Below, in pieces: positions 42,661 through 54,401 of a stretch of 64,000 nucleotides of DNA. The stretch comes from Diphasiastrum complanatum (Eukaryota > Streptophyta > Lycopodiopsida > Lycopodiales > Lycopodiaceae): the NCBI GenBank assembly GCA_029204225.1, contig CM055095.1, positions 33,233,732-33,297,731 of the forward strand, written 5' to 3'. A model generated the notes under the pieces. The model saw nothing but the letters and a program-made list of their open reading frames with translations, was not told the DNA's origin and did not search any database. The position numbers were made by a program, and so were the translations under genes. The stretch's first letter is position 1; every line of letters begins with the position of its first letter.

Positions 42661-42930
42661 CCAATGTTTTATGTGAGAATGAAATATATAAGGTGATTTT
42701 TAAAAATATAACTTTACATGTGATGGTTTGGTGGTACAAAATAAGAACCCATTTTTCATTGTACCTTTTGGTAGTACATTCACTTTTTGGAGATTTAATG
42801 ATGGGCCTACTCTCTATCCTCCAATAAAAAAAACATAAATACTTTATCTAATTTGAGTTTGGATAATAAATGTTTGCCCTCCAAATCATAAGGGGCTTTC
42901 TGCTATCAGTTCATTGCTATGCCTATTTTT
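42661..42930. other. Spacer, nothing recognised
   Basis: AT-rich, no motif. Confidence 0.4.
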
Positions 42931-42939
42931 TGATACAGT

Positions 42940-44480
42940 CAAAGAGGCACTCAGCCAACCAGACTCTAATCTCTAGAGAGAAGCTATGGACAAAAAATAT
43001 TCCTCTTTGATCAAGAACCAGTCATGGTCACTGTTTGAAGCTCCTATTGGCTGCAATATCATTGATTGCAAATAAATATTGAAGATCAAGTACAATGCCA
43101 ATGGAACAATTGATCGAAGAAAGGCAAGACTGGTAGCAGGAGGATTCACTCAGATCCCCAATGAAGATGACTTTCAGTCCAGTAGTCAAGCATTCATCAA
43201 TCCAAGCCCTCCTATCATATGTTGCAGCTCGCAACCTCAAAGTGCATCAACTTGATGTACAAATAACTTATCTGAATGGAGTTATACAAGAAGACATCTA
43301 CATGATCCAGCCCAAAGGATACATTCTGGAAGGTATGAAGAATCATGTCTGTAAAGTCCATAAGGCACTCTACAGCTTTAAATAGTTTGCCAGAGCTTGG
43401 TTTCAGAGGATCAACACATTCCTCATCGAACAAGGTTTCCAACCAAGCATTGCTGATTGCAACGTCTATGCCAAGTCGGTGCAGCAATCCTTCATTATCA
43501 TCACCTTATATGTGAATGATACATTGCTTTTCAGCAACAATACCAATTTGGTCAAGGATTCTAAACAGATGCTATTTTTTTGAGTTCGACATGACTGATC
43601 TGGGCGAAGCTCACTTCTGTCTGGGCATTCAGATCCACAGAGACAAAGCGAGACGACTGATCTATATCACTTAACAAAAGTATCTTCACAATATTTTTAA
43701 CATATACAATCTAATGAATTGTAAGTTAGCTCACTCACCGATGGATCCAGGCCTGCGTTTGTCAAGTCCCTAGACCAAGCATGAAGAGGAACAAATGAGA
43801 GAGTATCCTTATCGATCGATACTTGGATCTCTCATGTACGCAATGATCTATACAAGACCTGACATCTCTTTTGCTGTAAGCTCACTCAGCCAATATATGG
43901 CTAATCCTGGCATTAATCACTGGAAGGCTCTCACAAGAGTCATGAGGTATATTCGAGCTACCATGGACCAGTGCATCTGCTATGGAGATGTCAGCAATGA
44001 CAATCTTCATCAGCTCAGTGGATATTCTGGTGCAAGCTAGGGAGGAGATGTAGACAATCATAAGTTCACATCTGGATTTACATTCTTCTTCAACAACGGT
44101 CCTATCTCATGGAACAATCGTAAGCAAACCTCTATCACTCTTTCTTCTACAAAAGTAGAATACATTGCTGCTTCTCAATCTATTAAAGAAACGTTTTGGT
44201 TGAGAAATTTATTGTCAGACATTAGTTTGTATCAGTACAACCCTACAATTTTTTTCTGTGATAATCAGAGTGCTATTGCCTTATCGGCCAACCCTAGATT
44301 TCACTCTAGGAGTAAGCACATTGAGATCAGATACCACTACATCAGGGGCAAGGTTCTCAACAAGGAGTTAAGCTTAACGTACTATAGAACGCAGAAAATG
44401 GTTGCAGATATATTCACAAAGGCATTAAGTGTTAATACACACAACAAGTTTTGTGCATTGCTTAGTCTGAAGATCAAGGC
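42940..44480 (+). pseudogene. Ty1/copia RT and RNase H, nearly full length
   Basis: Reads EALSQPDSNLWREAMDKKYSSL (start of RVT_2), NANGTIDRRKARLVAGGFTQ, ARNLKVHQLDVQITYLNGV (catalytic Asp), EDIYMIQPKGYI, ARAWFQRINTFLIEQGF, IITLYVNDTLLF (YVDD reads YVND), FDMTDLGEAHFCLGIQI, PYRSILGSLMYAMIYTRPDI, then RNase H (SWNNRKQTSITLSSTKVEYIA, FFCDNQSAIALSANPRFHSRSKHIEIRYHYIR, MVADIFTKAL), all shown in pieces. A few frameshifts and stops (43382, 43560s, 43673, 44038) break it. It is the best-preserved copia pol in the window; RT is inactive through YVND. Confidence 0.9.
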
Positions 44481-44487
44481 ATTGGAG

Positions 44488-44690
44488 TGTTGGATTTATC
44501 TCCTCTACTCTCCTAAATCCTATTTTAATCTGCCTCCATTTATGCTGCTGTATTTTACTTGTGTTGTCGCACAGCCTACATATTTACATGTAAAATAAGA
44601 TAGGCGAAAAATGCGAATGTCTGCATAAATCTTCAAGTCTTTGAGAACGCATGTGACGTCTATGGCAAGACATCACCAGAAGCCATGGTA
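44488..44690 (+). mobile_element. Copia 3' LTR, partial
   Basis: Starts TGTTGGATTTATC after GGCATTGGAG, the usual copia junction following RNase H. The end is not defined; gypsy gag sequence begins near 44695. Confidence 0.5.
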
Positions 44691-44694
44691 TAGC

Positions 44695-45665
44695 TCTTTT
44701 TTATGACCATGATCAATCGAACACGAGAGTGGTTTTTTAATCTTGATCGTGAAGATAAACGTGACTGGTCACTCTTGAAGGAGGCCTTTATCAAACGCTT
44801 CAAGCCATTTCGCTTGATAGAAAGTCCTTTTGTCAAGCTAAGTAACGTAAAAATGACAAAAGACGAGAAAGTAAGTGACTACATTGAACAATTTAAAAGA
44901 TTAAAAAGTCAGGTACAAGAACAACCCACTGAGTCTATGCTCATAATTTGGTTCCTCGTTGGACTCCCACGATGGATAAGATGTGAACTTTGTTCCAATG
45001 ATGAATATACATAATTAAAACAAGCCATGTCTGATGCCATTCGAGAGGAAGACGAGGGCTCTGATGTCGATGAACCACGTGAACGGAGAGCACATCATGC
45101 TATCCAAAAAGCTCGACCAAACGACAAAACTCGAGAACAGTTGTGGGAAACACAGATGGAGTTGCTTAACTAGCAACACCAGCAACAGATGGAGAAACTC
45201 ACGAAAGAGTTTCAAAACACTCTTAAGTCTATCCAGAGTTTGATGTCGGGTCAGTTACCCACTGGCCAAATCCACCATAGACGAGAGAACACGTGGTGCC
45301 CTCATTGTCGAGGTGCACACACTGGCAATGAGTGCACTTCATACCAACCGAACCCATATACTTACTTCTTTGATCAAATGTGACATCAACAATTTTATGG
45401 GACGTACCTCTCTTTATTGCTATTATAACCTGAGGAACGAGCCTAAAAACCAGTCAGGAGGACATACTCAACCTCCTCGACAACCGTTTGTTTCACAAAA
45501 CCAACACACGCACTACCAACGACGAAACAACCAAGTCCATATACAAGAGTTGCCCAGACAACCTAGACATGAACCTCAACCACTGCTGGCGCTCTTAGGA
45601 CCACCTCCAAGAGGACAACCAGATCTAGGATCACAAAAACATTGCAATCCTCGAGAGTCTGCATA
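44695..45665 (+). pseudogene. Gypsy gag, plus-strand element
   Basis: Reads REWFFNLDREDKRDWSLLKEAFIKRF, KVSDYIEQFKRLKSQV, IIWFLVGLPRWIRCEL (44703-45014), the gag core. Then Gln-rich sequence and a short zinc motif WCPHCRGAHTGNEC (about 45296-45335; CX2CX3HX4C). The N-terminus is missing at the junction with the copia LTR at about 44690, and stops occur at 45012 and near 45170. Its pol follows on the same strand. Confidence 0.8.
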
Positions 45666-45951
45666 GACACATCTTGTTGAAAACTCCTATGATCACTCCT
45701 ACCATCAAAAACACTTCCATCTGTTAGTTCTCAACATTATCAAACTGACAACTCATGCTCGTGCAAACAAGATCAGTATTCAACACCACCAAAAAAATCC
45801 AGCACAGCTAGCCATCCAAGATGGTTATGCTATTGCCACAGGCCAATGAGCAACTGTTGCAGAAAGTCTGTTATCAGCTCATATCCCCAAAAAGGAGCAA
45901 TCCCTATAGGGACTTGAAGTATTTTCTGACCTCCTACAAGCTCAACTCACC

Positions 45952-47295
45952 ATGTCGTTTCATACCGCAATAAAATCCTTCACTAGGCTTCAACGTTATA
46001 TACATCGAAGTTTTCAGCTACCTACTAATCCTGATGAACAGCGGAAAACAAAAGAGATTCCTGAAATTCCCCAGATTCCTATGAATTTGTTGAATATAGG
46101 TGCTGCTAAGGGGAGTAGCATCACCCTACCTTTGTCCTATAAAGACTATCCCGCAGTATCCGTTATCCTAGATAGTGGATCAGACGTTAATATAATGGCT
46201 TTGTCATTGGCAAAGTCATGGGGCTTCCATACCCTCGATCAACCACGATATAAACTTCGCATGGCTGATCAATGAGTTACTGACCCAGCTGGTCATTTAT
46301 CAAATATAAAAGTTCGCATAGCATGTGTCAAATTTGTGATAGATTGTGTCATCTTAGATTTACCAGAAGATAACAATACATATAAACTCCTTCTTGGTAC
46401 ACCCTGGCTCTAGATGGCAGGTGTTGTTCAAGATTGGAAGCATAGCAAAATTATCTTTGGTAACCATGATAAACGAGTCACGGTTGACTCAACAGGCCAT
46501 GTCAAGCCCACCAAGATATACGATGATTGGTCATCCACAACATATGATGAATCAGATAGCGTCCCGATCCAACCAAAAGGTCACTATATGAGATCCACGG
46601 ACATAATAAATTGGGGTCACGCACTAGCCACTGTGGACTGTGCTGATTCCAATCGATGTTGTATCGAAACTGCTGCAGCAGATGTGGATATTCTCCCATC
46701 CTCTACAGACATTGACACACCCATCATCCCACTTATGATAATTGACCTGATTCCTATAGCGTGGTGCCCAGGAGAACCTAGTGTCTCTACCGCCCATGTT
46801 TCGGAAGAAGGTATTCTTTCCATGGATGATGTAGACATGACGGATGAGCATGTACTCCTATATTTAGATGCACAACCTTATCCACCAAAATCAATTCCTA
46901 AGGAAATACCGACACCAGGACCATTGGCTCACGTCCAACTGACATCCAAGGTACCCAACACACAAACATACAAGCCCAAACCCAAAGTATATACATGGGA
47001 TGTGTATCCCGATGATGTCTGGGATACAATCGACAACGATATGATAAGTGAGGCACCAACATCGCCCACTCAAAAACCACAAAAATCGCGGTTACAAAAA
47101 TCCAAAGTTATTGATACAAAATTAACCGAGGGTCAAAAACAGATGCGTGAGAAGCTTAAACAGCCGATCAAGCCCTTGTCAAAAGGGATAGAAACAAAAC
47201 AATCCGACCAAGCTTCCACATCCAGTAGTGAATCACCTCAGATAATTTCCGAAGTTCTCGAACCTTTTGTCGACCCACCTTTTGATCTTCCATAG
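45952..47295 (+). pseudogene. Gypsy protease and protease-RT spacer
   Basis: Protease: KDYPAVSVILDSGSDVNIMAL (about 46140-46205, active site DSGS intact) and YKLLLGTPWL (about 46380-46411), with a stop at 46275. The spacer is an open 293-codon frame at 46414-47295: GHYMRSTDIINWGHALA, DVDMTDEHVLLYLD, QPYPPKSIP, and an acidic/Lys-rich end. It matches the layout of the minus-strand gypsy spacer (22132-22779). Function unknown; it may be a cleaved linker. Confidence 0.8.
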
Positions 47296-48890
47296 AAGTT
47301 CAAAGACTTTACACTGGATGACGTTGTTATCCAGTTACCACAACCGCATCGGGAACCTACACCAAGTTTCAATTCCTTTGAAGGACCTGATAAGACAATT
47401 CCTCTAAACCTTAAAGATCCTCACGAGGAGATAGATCGAATAGTTCATTTTGGTGCACATTTGTCATCAACCCAGCTTTCTGATCTGGAAACTTTACTTC
47501 GCAAATACAGGAATGTATTTGCATGGAATTATACATAAATAAAAGGAATCTCACCTGAAATAGTCGTCCATAGGACTCCTTTAGAAGACAATGCTAAGCC
47601 TATTAGGGCTAAACCCTATCGATATAATCTTGTCTATCGTGAGAGAATCGATGAAGATATTAAGAAATTGTTGGATATTGGCTTCATTTATGAAGTTCAA
47701 CATACTGATTGGGTATCACCCATTGTGGTTGTACCCAAGAAAAACGGCAAGCGTCGTATCTGTGTCGATCTCAAAAACCTTAATGCGGTTACGAAGAAAG
47801 ACTATTTTCCCTTGTCTTTAATGACCCAAATCCTAGAGGATATGGTAGGAGCTGAAGTTTTCAGCTTCTTGGATGGATTCAGCGGATAATTCCTTGTTCA
47901 AATAGCCCCTGAAGATAAACATAAAATGGCCTTTGCAACAGAGAATGAGATTAATGCTTATAACATTATGCCTTTTGGCTTATGCAATGCCCCTTCAACT
48001 TTCCAAAGGGTCATACAATTGGCCTTTCAAGATCTGTTACATCGGATCGTGGAGATTTATCTCGACGATCTAGGTGTACATTCCTCCGCAGCTATGCACC
48101 TTGATGCCCTAGAGAAAATCTTCATTCGCTATCGTAGATTTGGAATCTCACTAAACCCTGATAAATGCCAAATATGGGTCACCCATGGGGTCATACTTGG
48201 GCATATAATCTTAAAGGACGGTATTTCTACCGACCCGTCAAAAATCAAGGTTATAGTGGAAATGCCCTTACCTGCAACAATGAAGGAAGTATATGTCTTC
48301 CTCGGTCATACCAATTATTATCACATCTTTATAATCGACTATGTCGGTAAGGCACGCCTCGTTTATTTAGTTGTGGTAGATCCTCGCTGGACCGAAGAAC
48401 GAATTAAGGCCTTTGAGAAGTTGAAAACAGCCCTCACCACGGCTCCCATACTCCGCTTGCCATATTACACGAAAGAGTTCCATGTGCATACTGACGCAAG
48501 TAAGTATGCCATTGGAGGTCTTCTTGCGCAACCGGACGAGTATGGCAAAGACTTCCCAATACGTTTCTTGAGCAGGCAACTGGTGCCTGTTGAAGTAAAC
48601 TATACAACTACTGAGAGAGAAGCATTGGCGATGGTCTATGTTGTGCAACAACTAAGACATTATTTATTAGGCCAGACCTTACTATCAAGCCCTTTTGTAT
48701 ATCGTTAATAAATACTGTAAAACGGGACGTATAGCTCGATGGTTGTTGATTTTAGAGGAATTTAATTTCCCCGTAGTCGTTCGAAAAGGGACCCAACATT
48801 TCATGGCGGACCACCTTTCCAGACTACCAAGTGTTGAAAAAGCAACCGCACGAGTCAACGATGATCTCCCTGATGCATGGCTTTTTTAGA
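47296..48890 (+). pseudogene. Gypsy reverse transcriptase and RNase H
   Basis: Reads FKDFTLDDVVIQLPQ, LRKYRNVFAWNY, KPIRAKPYRYN, DWVSPIVVVPKKNGKRRICVDL, FSFLDGFSG, MPFGLCNAPSTFQRVIQ, RIVEIYLDDLGVH (YLDD intact), SLNPDKCQIWVTHGVILGH (47668-48270). RNase H: FHVHTDASKYAIGGLLAQP, PIRFLSRQL, NYTTTEREALAMVYVVQQLRHY (48475-48665). Broken by stops at 47536, 47887 and 48706. This is the best-preserved gypsy RT in the window. Confidence 0.92.
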
Positions 48891-49255
48891 TCGATGCTAC
48901 ACCCTTATGGGCTGAGGAGATCACTCAGTTCCTCACAATAGGCAGACTCAAAGAAGGCCTGAGTATGGCGGCAAATTTTTTTTTTTTTGCTAAAAGCAGC
49001 GCCCTTTCAGTTAATTGCAGGACAACTTTACAAAAGGGGCATTGACAGTTTCATTCGCCGATGTGCTTATGAATCTGAGATACGACCTATCATATCTCAG
49101 GCTCATGAGGGCATTGGAGGTGGCCACGACAAAGATTATCCTTCGAGCAGGACTGTGGTGGCCATCTTTGTTTAAGGACATGTTTGTTGTCATTAAAGCG
49201 TGTGATGTTTGTCAACGAGCCAAGAAAAATGTGAAAAAAGTGGATCTTGAATGGA
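48891..49255 (+). pseudogene. Gypsy integrase zinc domain, truncated
   Basis: Reads PFQLIAGQLYKRGIDSFIRRC, QAHEGIGGGH (His pair), LRAGLWWPSLFKDMF and KACDVCQRAKK (Cys pair), the HHCC domain. A T-run at 48976-48989 has inserted Phe codons and probably shifts the frame. It is cut at about 49255, before the DDE core. Confidence 0.8.
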
Positions 49256-49460
49256 TCCAAACTCGCAAAATACTTGGTTAAGATCTTTGCACAACAAGCT
49301 ACAAAAGCTAGAAATGGCAAAGCATCCTAATGCTACCTTTGATACACATGAACTTGACAAAGCATTCAAGGGACAAAAGAAACTAATAAAAGGTACTGAT
49401 GGCAGCCAAAAACGACAACATACCAGCCCTACAACAACAGCCTACCACTTTTGGAGACCT
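49256..49460. other. Junction stretch between gypsy and gag-protease element
   Basis: A 71-codon open frame (49251-49466) without recognisable motif. It probably spans recombined fragments. Confidence 0.35.
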
Positions 49461-49883
49461 CTTTAGATCATACACAAAATCTTGAAGACAATACACAAAG
49501 CAATGCTCTCAATGGAGGAAGAAATTGTGACAATGATCTATTGATCTCTCTCAACAATACAATAAGTTTCTCCAACATGTTCTCCACGAATTTCAGCCTA
49601 ATATAGGTGAGAGAGATGACTCTCTCTCTCTCTCTAGAACTTAGGACCCAAATTTAGGGCACCAGTAGCCTAAAATAGCCAATTTTGGCCTATATGTCCA
49701 AATAACATGATTTTGGTGTCATTTCGAAGGTCCTGAAGTTTGAGACTTCTTCAACATAAAATATATTTCAAAATAAAACTATCTAGGCCTTTTTCACACG
49801 TGTGAAATGTTAGATCCAAAACTATGTAAAAAAATTGTCAATTTAGGCCTCAAACTAGCTAGGAAATGTTGACAATTTTCACA
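49461..49883 (-). mobile_element. 3' LTR of the gag-protease-X element, copy 2
   Basis: On the minus strand it begins TGTGAAAATTGTC at 49883, directly after a polypurine tract, giving a TGTG...CACA pairing with the end of the 40.6-kb LTR. It contains a (TC)n run at about 49620 and a 16-base perfect palindrome TTTCACACGTGTGAAA at 49792-49807. The lower boundary is approximate. Confidence 0.6.
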
Positions 49884-49893
49884 CTCCCTCTTC
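49884..49893 (-). promoter_or_regulatory. Polypurine tract
   Basis: The minus strand reads GAAGAGGGAG directly before LTR start TGTGAAAA. Confidence 0.75.
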
Positions 49894-49896
49894 AAC

Positions 49897-51530
49897 TTAA
49901 CTTGCTAGTTTTACAACACTACTTTGCTCTAACCTTAGAATGATCTCCATCATGATAATATATCTCTTCTCAAGTGTTCTAATATGTACAATATGAAGTA
50001 CAACATAATTGATATAGATAATAGTGTCCATATAGGATGCTTCACTATTTCTTACATCAATTTTACATAGAATGGTGAACATGATACATGTAAAAGAGCA
50101 TAGAATCATAATGAAAGGATTCGTCCATGTATCCACCTTTGAATTCTCTGTAAAACAGCAACAAACAAGTTGTAAGTGAAAGTAAGCAACAAGTGTTTGC
50201 ATGCATCCTCCACATTCCACTATGCCCATAGTGAATGCCTCCATGAATGAACCTCCATCACCACCTTGCCTTTGTAGATCTCCAATCCATGAAAGCCCTT
50301 GAGTGAATGAATGCCAAAATGATGTGTTCTCTGCTCCATTTGAATGACCAAAACCTGAACCTGAAATACTTGAAGTATCTCCACAAGATTTGCAGACAAC
50401 CCTTGATCCTACATTTTCAACAATTTGCCAATTTGCCAAATATAGAATGCTAGATCTTGAACTTTGCTCAAAAGTAGACATATTGACCACTTCAATATCT
50501 TTCAAGATTTGAATGAATGCATGTACTTGATCATAAGAACCAGCAATGATAACTATTCCATCTCCAATATCCAAAGGATGCAAAACTATGGAACTAGTTT
50601 CATTGAATTTTGACAATTCCAACACATTGACATGACAATGTTCATACATGAGATTAAACAAATAAGGTAGAGTAAAAGGACACTTCCTTGCTGCTCCAAG
50701 AACCTTACTTGAACCTTCAAGATCCTGTAAAAATAGATCCAAAATGCTTTGCTCATGTGGCTCCCCTTTGATGCTTTTGACTAGCTTCCAATAGCTACTT
50801 GCCTCTTGGTGTTGATGAAGCAATTCAAGATCAACATCTTGATCTTCCAATAAAACATCAAGGACTTTGCATTTATAAACATCTTCAGATCTGAACCTAT
50901 GAATATACTCCCTCTCAAACACATGATTAACATCCCACAAGATCTCATCATTGCTTGATTTCAACCTTTCACTATAGTTAGTGAAAACAATGTCACCATC
51001 ATAAACCAAAAGATAGATTTCTACAATTCTATCCAACATGAAGTAGAGTAGATGAAGTTGAGTATCAAACCTAATCAAACCAGTCCATTTGAGCTCAAAC
51101 CAAACCTCAATGAGCTCACCAATGAGACCTTTCTTGCCTTGGAGAAATTGCCACTTGAGTTGCTCCATGTAGTCTTCTTCATCCAACCTTTTGCCATCTT
51201 GATCATGCATGAACACTCCACCACAATCATAGCAACCTTTGAGTTGATGAAGAGATGTAAGATCCATGCCTTGAATCTTCCCAAGAGTCACTCTTCCTTT
51301 TCCCTTTCCTTCACAAGACTCCCTCTTAATGATCACACCACAAAAGTTAGCAATCTCCCTCTTGATAGTTGCATCATAAGAAATGGAAGAATCTCGAACA
51401 TTAGAAGCCATGAAAAGAATACATAGTTCCTTCAATATAAGAATGATTGAAGTAATTTTTCTTGTCAAACCTGGATTTCTAATCAATGATATAGGTAATG
51501 ATAATGAACCCTCACTATCAGATAATTCAC
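49897..51530 (-). CDS. Novel ORF X downstream of copia gag-protease
   Basis: An open frame of about 529 codons from 51486 (non-ATG; the frame is open upstream to about 51530, where a one-base shift separates it from gag-protease) to 49897, ending a few bases before the polypurine tract. The first ATG context is MASNVRDSSISYD at about 51411. I recognise no family. Visible features: a Lys/Gly-rich segment (about residue 58), CXXC pairs (CYDCGG near residue 83, CKSCGD near 363, CGGC near 427), a long Leu-rich middle with DLELLHQHQEASSYWK, a hydrophobic segment MILCSFTCIMFTILCKI (about residues 458-475) that could span a membrane, and a second hydrophobic stretch INYVVLHIVHI. No RT, integrase or RNase H motif. 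It occupies the env-like position of copia Sirevirus-type elements, but an env role is inference only. Confidence 0.6.
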
Positions 51531-53497
51531 AAAAGCATCATTCAAAGTACATCCTACTTTGAACACTTCACATTCATCTCTCCCTTTTGACTTGAGATCT
51601 TCCTCACCAAGTCTCATGATAGAACCTTTTGATCTACTTTCTTTACGAATACATGTGACACCACTTGTTTCACAAATGACTTTTTTGGACTCATCACATA
51701 AAGATACAAAAGAAACTTTTTCTTCAATCATGCTCAAAGCACCATCTCTTTCCAAATGAGTAAATAAGTCATTAGCAACACCCATTTCCAAAGAAGAGTT
51801 TTCATCACCTCCATTGATGAAGTTAGCTCTCTTCTTACCTTTTTCATTTTTGCACTTTCCATGTAGTTCCATTGAAGAGCCACCAAGACTTGGAAATCTA
51901 TGAGTAGAATAGTTCAAACATGATACTAATTTAGCACCACATGACTCCATTTGACTAGTAGGTAGCACTAGTCCATCTTCAAGATCCAATGGATCCAAAA
52001 CATTGATCATAGATTCACCAAAAGTTGCCAAGTTAGCACAACAATAACTATCTCCAAGAAGCTCATTAGATCTCAACCTAGATCCAGCATAAGGAAGTTC
52101 TTTAGACTTTGCATAAAATCTACCAATCTTATTGATGCTAGGGATTGACTTTTGAAAGTTGAGAGAACCACCAACATCCATTTCATTCCTCTTGTTAGAC
52201 ATAACAAATGCATCAAGCTTGTAAAGTCTACCTTGTCTATTGCCCCTAGCAATCAACACATCTCCCTTAGTAATGAAGCAAACATCTCCAACAAACTTTG
52301 TCTTGTACCCTTTTTTTAACATTTGACCAACACTTAGCAAATTCTTTGAAAGTGAAGGAATGTAAAGAACACCATCAAGCCTTACATTCCTATTAGTAGA
52401 AAGGCCAATAGGAATTGAGCCAATACCTTTGATCATACACTCACCACCATTTGGCATGTGAACAACTTTCTTGGTTCCAACATAAGAGATCAAAGAAGTA
52501 AAGAACTCCTTGTGACTAGTCATGTGTGAACTAGATCCACTATCTAGCCACCATGAATCCTTGTCACTTCCACTTGACATTAGACTTGAAGAACACATCA
52601 TCATAGAATCACAAGAGTATAGATCCTCATTAGAAGTACAAAAGTTGTTTTGCTTGCTACCTTCATTACTTTGCTTCTTATGACATTCATTTGCAAAATG
52701 ACCTTTTCTCCCACAATAAAAGCACTTGAACTTTGACTTGTCTTTCTTTCTAAAAGAAGTAGAAGAGGAGGAGAAAAAGTGATCATCATGATCTGAGTTA
52801 CCACCTTTGGACCATTTCCCTTTGCCTTTACCTTTGCCTTTGACACTTTGCCTTTTGTGAAGAAAGCCTCTTCACCTCCACCTTGCAAGGATGCACCATC
52901 AAGCTTTGATTGCAACCTATGTTCTTCAGCCAATAAGATTTCTTGCAAGTCAACCACACTTGGCAAGACTCTTTGAATGGAAAAACTTTGCACAAGGTTA
53001 GCATGTTCATCTAGCAAACCGTTCAACATAACCTGGACTATTTCACCATCTTTTATGCTTTCATCAATGCATGCTAGATCATCACTTAAGGACTTAACCC
53101 TCAAGACAAATGCATGAGCACTTTCACCCTCTCTTTGTCTACTAGAAAATATTTGCCTCCTTAGGGTCAATACCCTAGATGTGGACTTTGATTCAAAGAG
53201 CTTCTTCAAGGCATTCCATGCCTCACTTGCACTTTGACTATTACCAACTTCCTTGCGAAGTTCATTGCTAACATTCATTTTAATGATATGAAGAGCCCTT
53301 TTGGCCTTCTTATCAAACCTTTGTTGCTCTTGAACTATGGGTGGTCTCTCTTCAGTTCCTACAACTATGTCGATGAGTTCATTCAACTCAAGTAAGGATT
53401 CCATCCTCACTTTCCAAGTAGAGTAGTTTGATGAACTCAGCCTACCATTAGTTTCTAACATGATCCCACCATTGGAAGTGTAACGTGTCACTCCCAA
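51483..53497 (-). pseudogene. Copia-type gag-protease, copy 2
   Basis: Two overlapping frames on the minus strand: gag 52601-53497 (GGIMLETNGRLSSSNYSTWKVRMESLLELNEL in parts, ALHIIKMNVSNELRKE, STSRVLTLRRQIF) and protease plus extension 51483-52604 (WWLDSGSSSHMTSHKEFF, GVLYIPSLSKNLLSVGQM, GRLYKLDAFV, KELPYAGSRLRSNELLGD, GKKRANFINGG, KVGCTLND). A frameshift near the zinc knuckle splits gag from protease; another near 51530 splits protease from ORF X. Without these shifts, gag-protease-X would be one polyprotein. The catalytic DSG is intact. The 5' end is cut just upstream of gag at about 53500 by gypsy integrase. It has an extra about 50-residue insert relative to copy 1 (around MINVLDPLDLEDGL). 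Confidence 0.8.
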
Positions 53498-53540
53498 TCT
53501 AGATCTGCCTCACTGTGGTGGCCACTACTTGTGCAACCGG

Positions 53541-54401
53541 CTACCGTTGATACCCGGGTGTGTCGAATGGCATCCCATCTAGCTTTTCTAAGTTCACGGC
53601 TCCATGATTAAGAATTTCCTTGATCCTATAAGGACCTTCGCCCGTGAATTTTAACTTCCCCTTGATCGCCTTGGTTTTATACATTAGGACCAGATCTCCT
53701 GAACGAAGATCCTTCTTTTGTAATCTGTGATCATGCCAAGCTTTGCATCTTTCCTTTTCAGCTGCCAGTGTATGCATAGCTAGTAAGCGTGTTTCACAGT
53801 GTTTATGCAAAGCTTCGTGGTGTAGCTGTAGAGATTTGGACTCATTAAGACGTTGTGCGGTGGCAATCCCTAATGCAGGAACTAAAAACTTTATTGGCAT
53901 CACAACATCCTGACCATATACCAATTGGAAGGGTGTTTGATCAGTGCTCCCTTTATATGTTGTCCTGAATGCCCACAATGCAGCATGCAACTTGTGTTCC
54001 CAATCTGATCTGCTAGCTTCAACTATTTTCGTGAGCACGCTACACAGGATCTTATTGGATGATTCTGCTTGCCCATTACCCCGAGGATAATAAGGCGTAC
54101 TGGTTCTGTGGATCACAAAGAATTCCTCCAACAGGACCTTGATGGTCTCGTTGATGAAATGGCTTTCGCGATCACTGACTAGTTCCACCGAGCATCCGAA
54201 GCGCACAATGATATTTTCATAAAGGAATCTGGCAGTTGTCCTAGCATCAGCTACTCTTACTGCCTTGGCTTCGACCCATTTGGTTAGGTAGTCTGTGGCT
54301 ATGATTATGTATCGAGCCTGGGAACTCCTTGCTGCAGGGTGAATTGGACCGATATAATCCAATCCCCATTTTTCAAATGGTGACTGGATGCAATAGATCA
54401 T
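53541..54401 (-). pseudogene. Gypsy integrase core and C-terminus, largely open
   Basis: A 286-codon frame. First Asp in LDYIGPIHPAA, ATDYLTKWVEAKAV, second Asp in VELVSDRESHF, Glu in GNGQAESSNK, so a complete D-D-E triad is visible. Then DWEHKLHAALWAFRTTYK, PFQLVYGQDVVMPIK and the C-terminal GEGPYRIKEILNHGAVNLEKL (in parts). It is almost identical over shared parts to 20066-20578, so it is the same family as the right-arm element. No LTR is seen downstream: at about 53500 the sequence changes to the gag-protease element. Confidence 0.85.
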
